A DNA stretch of 6,854 bases, taken from assembly GCA_022729775.1 (NCBI GenBank), contig DZBA01000185.1, positions 1 to 6,854 of the forward strand, in the 5' to 3' direction. This DNA is from Anaerolinea thermophila (lineage in GTDB: Bacteria; Chloroflexota; Anaerolineae; Anaerolineales; Villigracilaceae). The notes under the pieces were generated by a model, which saw only the letters and a program-made list of their open reading frames with translations, was not told the DNA's origin and did no database searches. Position 1 is the first letter of the stretch. Each line of letters begins with the position of its first letter. The position numbers were made by a program, and so were the translations under genes. Shown here piece after piece: positions 1 to 5,792 of the stretch.

Positions 1-9
1 AACGGCAGC

Positions 10-381
10 ATGAAATTTGCCATGCTTCTTTACCCAGTTTGGGTTGGGCTTTTTCTATACTTTTTATATGCATGGGGTGTGTTGCGACAATCCTTTAACC
101 CGCAGGGATTTCTGGCTGTGGTGTTTGGGCTTATGGCTATTTCGCTCCCATTCCGCGTTTTTAGGGAAATGCGTTTTGGCGAACAGATTGTCGTAAAACG
201 ATACATCCTCCCTGATTTGGTCATGGAATATAAGGACATCATCTCTTACGACTATATGCATTTGGACACGAAAAACAAGGGCGTGTCGTTGTATATGATT
301 ACTCGCGGTAGTTACGAGGAACTCGATCTGATTATTCAAAGGCTGATGAGCACGCGGAAGATTAAGTTGATGAAGAAATGA
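10..381 (+). CDS. Small membrane protein with two N-terminal helices and a PH-like cytoplasmic tail
   Basis: Function is not recognised. The 123-residue product has two hydrophobic stretches (about residues 4-24 and 33-48), joined by a short polar loop, so it should be anchored in the cytoplasmic membrane. The remaining 75 residues alternate short strand-like segments (GEQIVVKRYILPD, DIISYDYMHLD, GVSLYMITRG) and end in an amphipathic helix (YEELDLIIQRLM). That order resembles the small bacterial PH-like domains that follow a membrane hairpin; this is a fold guess, with no catalytic motif seen. The start is uncertain: no Shine-Dalgarno sequence is visible before the ATG at 10, the frame is open to the window edge, and a second ATG lies at 22. 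The stop overlaps the helicase start by 4 bp (ATGA), so the two are probably cotranscribed and translationally coupled, though no functional link is evident. Confidence 0.7.
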   Translation: MKFAMLLYPVWVGLFLYFLYAWGVLRQSFNPQGFLAVVFGLMAISLPFRVFREMRFGEQIVVKRYILPDLVMEYKDIISYDYMHLDTKNKGVSLYMITRGSYEELDLIIQRLMSTRKIKLMKK

Positions 382-2660
382 ACACTTTTACCCCCCGTCC
401 CTCGCAAGAAAAAATTCTCCGCTACAATGGCGGACGGCTTGGCATTGCCGCTGTCCCCGGCGCGGGCAAGACGCACATCCTCTCCGCGCTGGCAGCGCAA
501 ATCATTCGCAGCGGACAACTACAAGACGAGCAAGAAGTCCTCATTGTCACGCTGGTCAACTCAGCGGTGGATAATTTCGAGACGCGCATCAAAAAATTCT
601 TCGGCAACCCGGTCGAGGCGATGTATAAATATCGCGTGCGGACATTGCACGGGCTGGCGCATGACATCGTGCGCGAGAAGCCTGCGGGCGTTGGGCTGGA
701 TACTCAATTCAAAATTGTGGATGAGCGCGAAGCGGCGGCGATTCGTTCCGAAGCAGTGCGCGCGTGGATGTCGAATCATTCGCTCGAAGAATATCTCGAC
801 CCCGCGTTGGATGCATCGAAACGCGATTGGGTTAGCCGCGAGCAGTTGCCCAGAATGGTCGAGTCGCTTGCGCTGGCTTTCATCCGCTCCGCGAAGGACA
901 GGCTGCTCACGCCGGAGACTCTGCGCCTCAAATTGGATTCATTTCCTATGCGGCTTCCGCTGGCTGAGCTGGGAACTGAAATCTACGCGGATTATCAGCG
1001 CGGGTTGAATTATCGCGGCGCGGTGGACTTCGATGATTTGATTCGCCACGCGCTGACCTTGCTCCAAAATGATGATGAGTATCTCGCGCGGATCAGTTAT
1101 CGCTACCCGTTTATTTTGGAAGATGAAGCGCAAGACTCCAGCCGCACACAGCAGCGCATTCTGGAATTAATCAGCGGCGCAAGTGGAAATTGGGTGCGCG
1201 TGGGCGACCCCAACCAAGCCATCTTCGAGACCTTTACTACCGCTGACCCGGAACTACTGCGCGATTTTATCCGCAAGAACCCGCATCATGATATGCCCGA
1301 ATCGGGACGCTCGCAGCCATCAGTGATTGCCTTAGCGAATCATTTGATTGATTGGACGATGAACGCGCATCCCGACCGTAACGCGCGCGGCGCGCTCAGC
1401 ATTCCACATATTGCGCCCGTCCCCGCAGGCGACCCGCAGCAAAATCCACCTGACGATCCTGCCGCGGTTAAATTAATCGGCAAAAAACATACGCCCGAAG
1501 AAGAACTCAACGCGGTGGTGAAATCGGTCAAGCAGTATGTAGATTCGATTGCGGATTTGCCCGATGAACAAAAGCCGACCATCGCCGTGCTTGTGCCGAT
1601 CAACTTTCGCGGCGCGGATATGATCGAAGCGTTGAAGAAAAACAACATCGCGGTTGTCGAGTTGATTAACTCCACATCCGAAACGCGCGCGGCGGCGGGT
1701 TCGTTGAATTATTTGCTGTCCTACCTTGCCGACCCGCAATCGGCGGGGAAGTTGTCGAAAGCGTATCAAGTCTGGCGAAGGGATTGGAGAGGGCAGGGCG
1801 TAGAGAATAGCGAAGCAACCTCTGACGAAGAGAGCGCTTCGACAGAGGAGCGCAGTCGAGAAAGAAAAACGCTTCTTACAATGACAACAAATATTTTGAA
1901 GAAGATATTGCATATCGAAGATTACATTGCGCCGAGTCACGAAGATTTGCTGGAGACGCTATCTGAATCCGCAGAAGTTATGGAAGAACTGCGCGCCTTC
2001 CGCGTGAATGTGCAGAGATGGCTGAACGCGGTTACGCTGCCCATTGACCAGTTGATTCTCACCCTTGCGCAAGATGTATTTACCAAGCCCGCCGACCTTG
2101 CGCTGGCGCATAAACTTGCGCTGGTACTGCGTCAAACCGCAGAGACGCATCATGATTGGCGGCTGCCTGAACTGGCTGGCGAACTGACTCTCATCGCAAA
2201 AAACGAACGCAAGTTCATCGGCTTCTCGGAAGATGATTCTGGGTTTGACCCGGAACGGCATCGCGGTAAAGTGGTGGTAACCACCATGCACAAAGCCAAA
2301 GGTCTCGAATGGGACCGCGTGTATTTGACTTCCGTCAACAATTACGACTTTCCATCGAATGATCCGAGTGATTACTTCATCTCGGAAAAATGGTTCGTGC
2401 GCGGGAAGTTGAATCTCGAAGCCGAAGCGCTGGCGCAGCTTTCCGCGCTTGAATCCAACAGCGAGTATGACGGATATGAAGAAGGCGTTGCTACCTTGCA
2501 ATCGCGTTTGGGATATGTGAAGGAACGCCTGCGCCTGTTCTATGTGGGCATCACCCGCGCAAAGCGGGAGTTGATTGTCACATGGAACACGGGGCGCAAA
2601 GGCGACGCAAAGCCGAGCCGCGCGTTTTCAGAGTTGATTGAATGGTGGGTGGGAAAATAA
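378..2660 (+). CDS. UvrD/PcrA-like superfamily 1A ATP-dependent DNA helicase
   Basis: This 760-residue protein should be a 3'-5' DNA helicase acting in cytoplasmic DNA repair or replication restart. All main SF1 motifs are visible in order: Q-motif-like PRPSQEKIL (7-14), Walker A VPGAGKT (26-32, Lys31), motif Ia TLVNSAVDNF (58-67), TLHGLAHDIV (89-98), Walker B ILEDEAQD (246-253), motif III VGDPNQAIF (275-283), an ESGRSQPSVI segment like motif IV (308-317), motif V TMHKAKGLEW (636-645) and motif VI FYVGITRAKREL (721-732, arginine finger likely Arg728). Length matches UvrD/PcrA/Rep proteins, and the intervals at about 100-220 and 340-620 would hold the 1B and 2B accessory subdomains. Motif Ia is unusual for UvrD (TLVNSA instead of TFTNKA). 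Residues about 466-500 are charged, low in complexity and coded by repeat-like DNA (see 1783-1890). The start is fixed by the ATGA overlap with the upstream gene. It could equally be named PcrA, Rep or UvrD; the motifs alone do not decide. Confidence 0.93.
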   Translation: MNTFTPRPSQEKILRYNGGRLGIAAVPGAGKTHILSALAAQIIRSGQLQDEQEVLIVTLVNSAVDNFETRIKKFFGNPVEAMYKYRVRTLHGLAHDIVREKPAGVGLDTQFKIVDEREAAAIRSEAVRAWMSNHSLEEYLDPALDASKRDWVSREQLPRMVESLALAFIRSAKDRLLTPETLRLKLDSFPMRLPLAELGTEIYADYQRGLNYRGAVDFDDLIRHALTLLQNDDEYLARISYRYPFILEDEAQDSSRTQQRILELISGASGNWVRVGDPNQAIFETFTTADPELLRDFIRKNPHHDMPESGRSQPSVIALANHLIDWTMNAHPDRNARGALSIPHIAPVPAGDPQQNPPDDPAAVKLIGKKHTPEEELNAVVKSVKQYVDSIADLPDEQKPTIAVLVPINFRGADMIEALKKNNIAVVELINSTSETRAAAGSLNYLLSYLADPQSAGKLSKAYQVWRRDWRGQGVENSEATSDEESASTEERSRERKTLLTMTTNILKKILHIEDYIAPSHEDLLETLSESAEVMEELRAFRVNVQRWLNAVTLPIDQLILTLAQDVFTKPADLALAHKLALVLRQTAETHHDWRLPELAGELTLIAKNERKFIGFSEDDSGFDPERHRGKVVVTTMHKAKGLEWDRVYLTSVNNYDFPSNDPSDYFISEKWFVRGKLNLEAEALAQLSALESNSEYDGYEEGVATLQSRLGYVKERLRLFYVGITRAKRELIVTWNTGRKGDAKPSRAFSELIEWWVGK
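1783..1890. repeat. Decayed palindromic repeat apparently inserted in frame in the helicase gene
   Basis: This stretch resembles the 83-bp palindromic repeat at 5705-5787. It contains GCGAAGCAACCTC (1810-1822) against CGAAGCAATCTCC in the intact copy, CTTCTTACAATGACA (1872-1886) against CTCCTCGCAATGACA, and an ATTGGAGAGGGCA start (1783-1795) against ATTGCGAGGGCA. It also has its own inverted repeat: CCTCTGACGAAG (1819-1830) and CTTCGACAGAGG (1837-1848), 12 bp with one mismatch around a 6-nt loop. The reading frame stays open and codes for a charged stretch rich in Glu, Ser, Thr and Arg within the 2B part of the helicase. The boundaries are approximate, and the relationship is judged by eye from short matches. 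Confidence 0.5.
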
Positions 2661-2869
2661 CGAACAAAACCCGCCCGCCATTCTCTTTACTCCGTAGTAC
2701 AATGAAATCAAGTTCGCCAGTGGTGAAAGCGTCGTAAAATTTGTTTTTCCGTATGGGGAATGGGTATCTGCGAAACAATGCCATAAAGCGTAATCATCAT
2801 AAAACTCCAAAAGCGCCGCTTGAGAAGGCGCATTGAATCGTTTAACCAAGATGAGGAGAATTACATCAG
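2661..2869. other. Intergenic gap between helicase and CsbD-like gene
   Basis: No convincing gene lies on either strand. No terminator hairpin with a T-run follows the helicase stop. Candidate -10-like hexamers are TACAAT (2698-2703) and TAAAAT (2735-2740, with a poor -35 TTCGCC at 2713-2718, 16-bp spacer), neither of them strong. A small GC-rich hairpin, GCGCC (2813-2817) and GGCGC (2827-2831), lies about 40 bp before the downstream start and would be in the 5' untranslated region. A promoter for the csbD-like pair is expected here, but the sequence does not identify it clearly. Confidence 0.4.
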
Positions 2870-3100
2870 ATGAATAAAGCGATGTTCGAAGAAAAATGGG
2901 ACATCATCCGCGAACAGGTCACTGCGCGTTGGAGCCTGATCGTCGAGTACGACTTGAACAAAGTGGATAAAGCAGACTCTAAACTCGATAAGCTTGTCAC
3001 CATGTTGTTGGTCAAATATGGATATACCCCTCAAAAAGCCCGTGAAGAAATTGGCAAACTCTGGGCTGAGTATCAATCAAAGCATAAAGTCAACGTTTAA
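2870..3100 (+). CDS. CsbD-like small stress protein
   Basis: The 76-residue protein matches the pattern of the CsbD/YjbJ family: an N-terminal FEEKWDIIREQVTARW segment (6-21) like the family's EGKWKQLKGKVKEKWG, a middle acidic turn, then LVTMLLVKYGYTPQKAREEI (42-61) like the family's L-x-G-x-L-Q-x-x-Y-G-Y-x-x-E-x-A-x-x-E-V. Family members are small soluble proteins induced by general stress, cold or phosphate limitation; their biochemical role is not established. Many CsbD proteins are about 60-70 residues, so this one is complete. AGGAGA at 2854-2859 is the likely ribosome binding site, with a rather long spacer of 10 nt to the ATG at 2870. It is followed after 12 nt by a basic microprotein gene, and the two are probably one transcript. 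Confidence 0.75.
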   Translation: MNKAMFEEKWDIIREQVTARWSLIVEYDLNKVDKADSKLDKLVTMLLVKYGYTPQKAREEIGKLWAEYQSKHKVNV

Positions 3101-3112
3101 GGAGTAAGACAA

Positions 3113-3250
3113 GTGGAAACAACAGCAGTCAAAACCAAAGCAAAACGTCCATCCAAAGGGATGCGTAAACATAACCGCAGGGTAAAACAGGAAGCGCGTC
3201 GAATCAGCGTTCCCGGCACGGAAGTGAAAAAGAAAAAACGCGCGGCATGA
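3113..3250 (+). CDS. 45-residue highly basic microprotein, GTG start
   Basis: This short gene is supported by a good Shine-Dalgarno AAGGAG (3099-3104), which overlaps the csbD-like stop codon, 8 nt before a GTG start. The frame is open to TGA at 3248-3250, just before the shared terminator. The product begins METTAVKTKAKRPSKGMRKH and ends in KKKKRAA. By count, 17 of 45 residues are Lys or Arg and only 3 are acidic, with no hydrophobic segment, so it is likely disordered alone and may bind nucleic acid or the ribosome. No family is recognised, and it does not match the bTHX ribosomal peptide that I can recall. The tight spacing with the CsbD-like gene suggests coexpression. Confidence 0.7.
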   Translation: METTAVKTKAKRPSKGMRKHNRRVKQEARRISVPGTEVKKKKRAA

Positions 3251-3256
3251 TGCAAG

Positions 3257-3296
3257 AAAAAAAAACGGTCTCGGACATCACATCCGAGACCGTTTT
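3257..3296. terminator. Bidirectional Rho-independent terminator between convergent transcripts
   Basis: A perfect 14-bp inverted repeat, AAAACGGTCTCGGA (3262-3275) and TCCGAGACCGTTTT (3283-3296), has a 7-nt loop. Read on the - strand, the stem begins 1 nt after the stop codon of the HdrC-like gene and runs into nine T residues (A run 3257-3265 on +), a strong intrinsic terminator. Read on the + strand, it lies 11 nt after the stop of the basic microprotein and ends in only four Ts, so termination that way is likely weaker. Confidence 0.9.
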
Positions 3297-3297
3297 G

Positions 3298-3582
3298 CTA
3301 CTCTTTCCCGATTCCCCTTTTTTGCGATTCATCGCGCAGGGTTAACAAAACCTTATGCAGGTCAAGTCCGCGCTTGCAGGCAACTTTGGATTTTTCCAAC
3401 GCTTCATCAGACCATAACGTGCGCGTGGAAAGAACTTCTTCATCGTCCATGATTATCAATTGAACAAGCGTGCTTAATGAAACATCCTGTTCTGGAACTT
3501 GGGCAAGGTCGCAATCCGCGCAAGCGCGACATTCATATAAGTTGATTCCTGTCGCGTCGCGGACAATCAAGCGCAGACTCAT
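3298..3582 (-). CDS. HdrC-like protein with reduced iron-sulfur ligands
   Basis: The 94-residue protein follows the HdrC-type dicluster ferredoxin layout but lacks half of the ligands. The first motif, normally C-x2-C-x2-C-x3-C-P, reads C18, C21, C24 and then Gln28. The linker DVSLSTLVQLIIMDDEEVLS (33-52) is typical of HdrC. The second motif, aligned on Trp57 and the KRGLDL segment (70-75), has Asp59, Leu62, Ser65 and only Cys69. It ends in the usual helix HKVLLTLRDESQKRG. Normal HdrC subunits pass electrons between HdrA and HdrB through two [4Fe-4S] clusters in the cytoplasm; this one could hold at most one unusual cluster or none. It begins 4 nt after the acetyltransferase stop without a clear ribosome binding site, so coupled translation is likely. 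It is the last gene of the operon with metVF. The frame is intact and the surrounding residues are kept, which argues against a dead gene. The HdrC relationship is by pattern recognition. Confidence 0.65.
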   Translation of the reverse strand: MSLRLIVRDATGINLYECRACADCDLAQVPEQDVSLSTLVQLIIMDDEEVLSTRTLWSDEALEKSKVACKRGLDLHKVLLTLRDESQKRGIGKE

Positions 3583-3586
3583 AACG

Positions 3587-4156
3587 TTAAAATTCGTCCA
3601 TTTTGGGTCGCAGCGACAAGGTCATCACAACCACGTCCGCGCAGTCACCGTCGGGGAACATGAAGTAATCGTCCAATACGCACATGGTTTTGAAACCCAA
3701 CTGCTCGAAGGCTTTGATGAATTTCGTGAAATCAGCGATAATTTCCGCGGTGAGAATGCTCAAGCCTTGTTTGCGGGCAAGGTCAATCATGGCGCGAATC
3801 ATCTTTATGCCAAGACCGCGTTTACGAAAGTCTTTGGCGAGGAAAAGCCGCATCTCGCCGATGTGGCGCTTGGGACCTTCAAAGAAGTGCAGCGAAGCGC
3901 TGCCAACCACGCGGTCTTTTGAAAGAGCCAGCAAAGGCAAAACTTTTGAGTAGTCTAATTTCTCACACCACTCCTCTATAAATTTTTCGTCTTTGACTTG
4001 GTTATCTCGGAAGTAACGCATGTCTTCATCACTGACTGCGGAATAATATTCGACCAGCCGTTGTTTATCTTCGGCAACCATGGGACGCAAAAGAATATAC
4101 GCGCCATCTTTGAGCGTGACCATCTCTCGAAATGTTTTAATTTGTTCAGGAAACAT
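3587..4156 (-). CDS. GNAT-family N-acetyltransferase
   Basis: The 189-residue product has a single GNAT domain. Residues 18-28 (GAYILLRPMVA) form the first strand, RVVGSASLHFF (82-92) and HIGEMRLFLAKDF (98-110) the central strands, and RKRGLG (111-116) is the acetyl-CoA pyrophosphate-binding loop (R/Q-x-x-G-x-G/A), followed by helix IKMIRAMIDLARKQG. The C-terminal AFEQLGFK (149-156) is also typical. The opening ILLRPMVAEDKQRLVEYYSAVS is reminiscent of the GNAT part of Pat-type protein lysine acetyltransferases, so the acceptor may be a protein, but the substrate cannot be read from the sequence. I start at the ATG 4156-4154 because GGAGG (4161-4165) lies just upstream; a longer frame from 4201 would have to translate a palindrome. 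It sits between metVF and the HdrC-like gene, all on one strand, suggesting a link to the acetyl-CoA pathway. Confidence 0.85.
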   Translation of the reverse strand: MFPEQIKTFREMVTLKDGAYILLRPMVAEDKQRLVEYYSAVSDEDMRYFRDNQVKDEKFIEEWCEKLDYSKVLPLLALSKDRVVGSASLHFFEGPKRHIGEMRLFLAKDFRKRGLGIKMIRAMIDLARKQGLSILTAEIIADFTKFIKAFEQLGFKTMCVLDDYFMFPDGDCADVVVMTLSLRPKMDEF

Positions 4157-4157
4157 G

Positions 4158-4165
4158 TTTCCTCC
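4158..4165 (-). promoter_or_regulatory. Shine-Dalgarno setting the acetyltransferase start
   Basis: On the - strand the sequence reads GGAGGAAAC-ATG. The core GGAGG is 4 nt from the ATG at 4156, slightly close but the strongest site in the region. It favours this start over the in-frame ATG at 4201, which has none. Confidence 0.7.
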
Positions 4166-4168
4166 GAT

Positions 4169-4194
4169 GTAGCGCCGAATGAATTCGGCGCTAC
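4169..4194. repeat. 12-bp-arm palindrome between metVF and acetyltransferase
   Basis: GTAGCGCCGAAT (4169-4180) and ATTCGGCGCTAC (4183-4194) are perfect inverted arms around a 2-nt centre. The element lies 7 nt after the metVF stop codon and 3 nt before the acetyltransferase ribosome binding site on the - strand. There is no T-run, so it is unlikely to be a full terminator; it looks like a short dispersed palindromic repeat or an mRNA-stabilising hairpin. Only one copy is in the window, so its repeat nature is inferred. Confidence 0.7.
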
Positions 4195-4201
4195 CGTGCA
4201 A

Positions 4202-5692
4202 TTATGCGGGGACTTTTTCGACTTTGGGAGCAGGCGGGACGAAATCTTTAGGCAGCAAGCCTGCCTCGGTGACAATGCGCGGAACGACATCTTCCCAATT
4301 AACGGGCATGATGTGAATCCCATGAATGCCCTGCTTTTCGTAACCTTTAACCTTCTCGATCAATTCAAGCGCGATTTGTATGCCTTCTTCCTGCTCATTG
4401 CCAGCTTTGGCTGCCGCGTCCATGCGGTCAAGAATTTTCTTGGGGACAAATACGCCTGGCACCTGCGTCATAAACTTGCTCATCTTCGCGCTCTTGAGCG
4501 GCGTAATGCCAATCATAATATAAACTTTGTCGAGAATGTCGCGCTTGCCAAGTTCGTTCAACCAGATTTCCATGCCTTCAATATCGTAGACGAGGTTGGT
4601 CTGGAAGAATTGCGCGCCCGCGTTGACTTTCTTGTGTTCGCGGATTGCCTGGAATTTGGGATCAGACGCGAAGGGCGCAGCCGCCGCGCCGAGGAAGAAC
4701 TTGGGCGGAGTCTTGATTTCGCGCCCGTCGAGATAGCGACCTTCATCGCGCATTTTTCGCAAAATCCATAACATCTGAATCGCGTCCATATCGTTGATAT
4801 CCATGCGTCCGCGCGGAGCAGGGGCAAGCACGGCAGAGTCGCCTGTGATGGCAAGCACGTTGCGGACTCCCAACGCGGTCGCGCCGAGAATTTCGCCTTG
4901 CAGACTTGCCCGCGTGCGGTCACGCGCTGCGATTTGCATGACAGGCTCCGCGCCTTTTTCGACAGCGAAGCGGCTGCACGCCCAGCTGGTCATGCGCGGG
5001 GTCGCGGAAGCGTTATCGGTGAAATTAATCGCAGTCACATACGGCTTGACCAATTCGATATTCTCGATCAATTTCTTGGTCGCCATCGAAAGCGGCGGAG
5101 CAATTTCACATGCGACGACAAACTCGCCTGCTTTCAATTTTTTCTCCAAGTTGGAGACGGGTTCAGTGTACGCAGGCGCGTGATATTGATCATCGCCCTT
5201 CCACCAATCGGGTTGGCGTACTTTGCGGAAGACCAAGTCCCAGGTCTTCCAGCGGTTTTCGCCCTGATTAAGCACAATACTTTTAATGACGTTGCCTGTG
5301 CCATTGGTTTTTACACAATGAACGACATCTCCCCAAGTCTCTGTGCCGACTTTTTCCCAATCGAGCGGCGGCAGGACTTCGAGCAATTTTTCTTCGCGTC
5401 CCATCTTGAAGGAGCGATCATAGATTTTGTACCAAATACAGGGACGGGTCTTATCTACATAGCAATGTTCTGGCGTGGAACCGCCGCAAGGTCCGTTACG
5501 CAGACCTTTGGGGCACTCCATCGGGCAAATGAAAGCCGTTTCTTGCAACAAACAATTTCCGCACATGCGACAGCCAAACAGCGGACCTTTGATGGCGTAT
5601 TCGAGATTTTCAAGAACCGCATTGCCGAACGATTCTTTCTTGAACGGCGAATACGCTGGCTGCCAGCGACGACCTGGGGTAAAGATGGGCAT
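4202..5692 (-). CDS. metF: Methylenetetrahydrofolate reductase, MetV-MetF fusion
   Basis: The 496-residue protein would reduce 5,10-methylene-THF to 5-methyl-THF with a flavin cofactor, the last folate step before methyl transfer in the Wood-Ljungdahl methyl branch. Residues about 30-95 form a MetV-like (MTHFR_C type) cysteine domain: Cys41, 44, 47, 56, 60 and 69 in CRMCGNC and CPKGLRNGPCGG, plus Cys77 and Cys85. In acetogens MetV is a separate subunit; here it precedes MetF in one chain. The MTHFR barrel spans about 185-480, with FVVACEIAPP (191-200, Glu196 matching catalytic Glu28 of E. coli MetF), the region QIAARDRTRASLQGEILGA (253-271) and AITGD (281-285, Asp285 matching Asp120). At the site of folate-contacting Gln183 it has Asn366 (FFQTNLVYD). 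I start at ATG 5692 because GGAG (5699-5702) lies 6 nt upstream; in-frame ATGs at 5704, 5710 and 5782 touch or lie inside a repeat. It follows acsE and precedes the acetyltransferase. Confidence 0.92.
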   Translation of the reverse strand: MPIFTPGRRWQPAYSPFKKESFGNAVLENLEYAIKGPLFGCRMCGNCLLQETAFICPMECPKGLRNGPCGGSTPEHCYVDKTRPCIWYKIYDRSFKMGREEKLLEVLPPLDWEKVGTETWGDVVHCVKTNGTGNVIKSIVLNQGENRWKTWDLVFRKVRQPDWWKGDDQYHAPAYTEPVSNLEKKLKAGEFVVACEIAPPLSMATKKLIENIELVKPYVTAINFTDNASATPRMTSWACSRFAVEKGAEPVMQIAARDRTRASLQGEILGATALGVRNVLAITGDSAVLAPAPRGRMDINDMDAIQMLWILRKMRDEGRYLDGREIKTPPKFFLGAAAAPFASDPKFQAIREHKKVNAGAQFFQTNLVYDIEGMEIWLNELGKRDILDKVYIMIGITPLKSAKMSKFMTQVPGVFVPKKILDRMDAAAKAGNEQEEGIQIALELIEKVKGYEKQGIHGIHIMPVNWEDVVPRIVTEAGLLPKDFVPPAPKVEKVPA

Positions 5693-5698
5693 GGGTGT

Positions 5699-5702
5699 CT
5701 CC
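5699..5702 (-). promoter_or_regulatory. Shine-Dalgarno setting the metVF start
   Basis: GGAG on the - strand is followed by six bases (ACACCC) and the ATG at 5692. The other in-frame ATGs (5704, 5710, 5782) have no comparable site. It sits only 2 nt outside the base of the 83-bp palindromic repeat, so mRNA folding there could affect ribosome access. Confidence 0.65.
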
Positions 5703-5704
5703 AT

Positions 5705-5787
5705 TGTCATTGCGAGGAGCGTTCGTTGCGACGAAGCAATCTCCAAATAATATGAAGATTGCTTCGGGCTATGCCCTCGCAATGACA
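5705..5787. repeat. 83-bp palindromic intergenic repeat (REP/MITE-like)
   Basis: Perfect 13-bp terminal inverted repeats, TGTCATTGCGAGG (5705-5717) and CCTCGCAATGACA (5775-5787), enclose a second perfect 11-bp inverted pair, CGAAGCAATCT (5732-5742) and AGATTGCTTCG (5756-5766). This two-tier layout and the TGTCATTGCGAGG end are typical of short non-coding dispersed repeats seen in many bacterial genomes. It fills nearly all of the 100-bp gap between the acsE stop and the metVF start. A clear target duplication is not visible. It has no coding capacity; the longer reading frames that run into it are artefacts. Confidence 0.88.
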
Positions 5788-5792
5788 GATCA

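Noticed and set aside
1959..2501. 180-codon - strand frame opposite the helicase
   Set aside because: It covers conserved helicase motif V on the other strand and its product shows no domain; it is a shadow of codon bias.
2698..2770. Promoter for the CsbD-like gene
   Set aside because: TACAAT and TAAAAT resemble -10 boxes, but no good -35 box stands at the right distance, so I did not call a promoter.
2578..2849. Two - strand short frames across the helicase end and the following gap
   Set aside because: They overlap each other and the helicase 3' end, have no clear ribosome binding site and give no protein-like pattern.
3298..3582. HdrC-like gene as a pseudogene
   Set aside because: The frame is complete, sits in tight coupling with its neighbour, and retains the linker and C-terminal helix, so selective loss of cysteines is a better reading than decay, though decay by substitution is not excluded.
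3998..4771. Long + strand open frame opposite metVF and the acetyltransferase
   Set aside because: It lies antisense to two well-supported genes, crosses their boundary and shows no recognisable domain; the same holds for the + strand frame at 4898-5755.
4202..5782. Longer metVF reading frame of 526 residues
   Set aside because: Its first 26 codons lie in the 83-bp palindromic repeat, there is no ribosome binding site before 5782, and GGAG at 5699-5702 points to the ATG at 5692.
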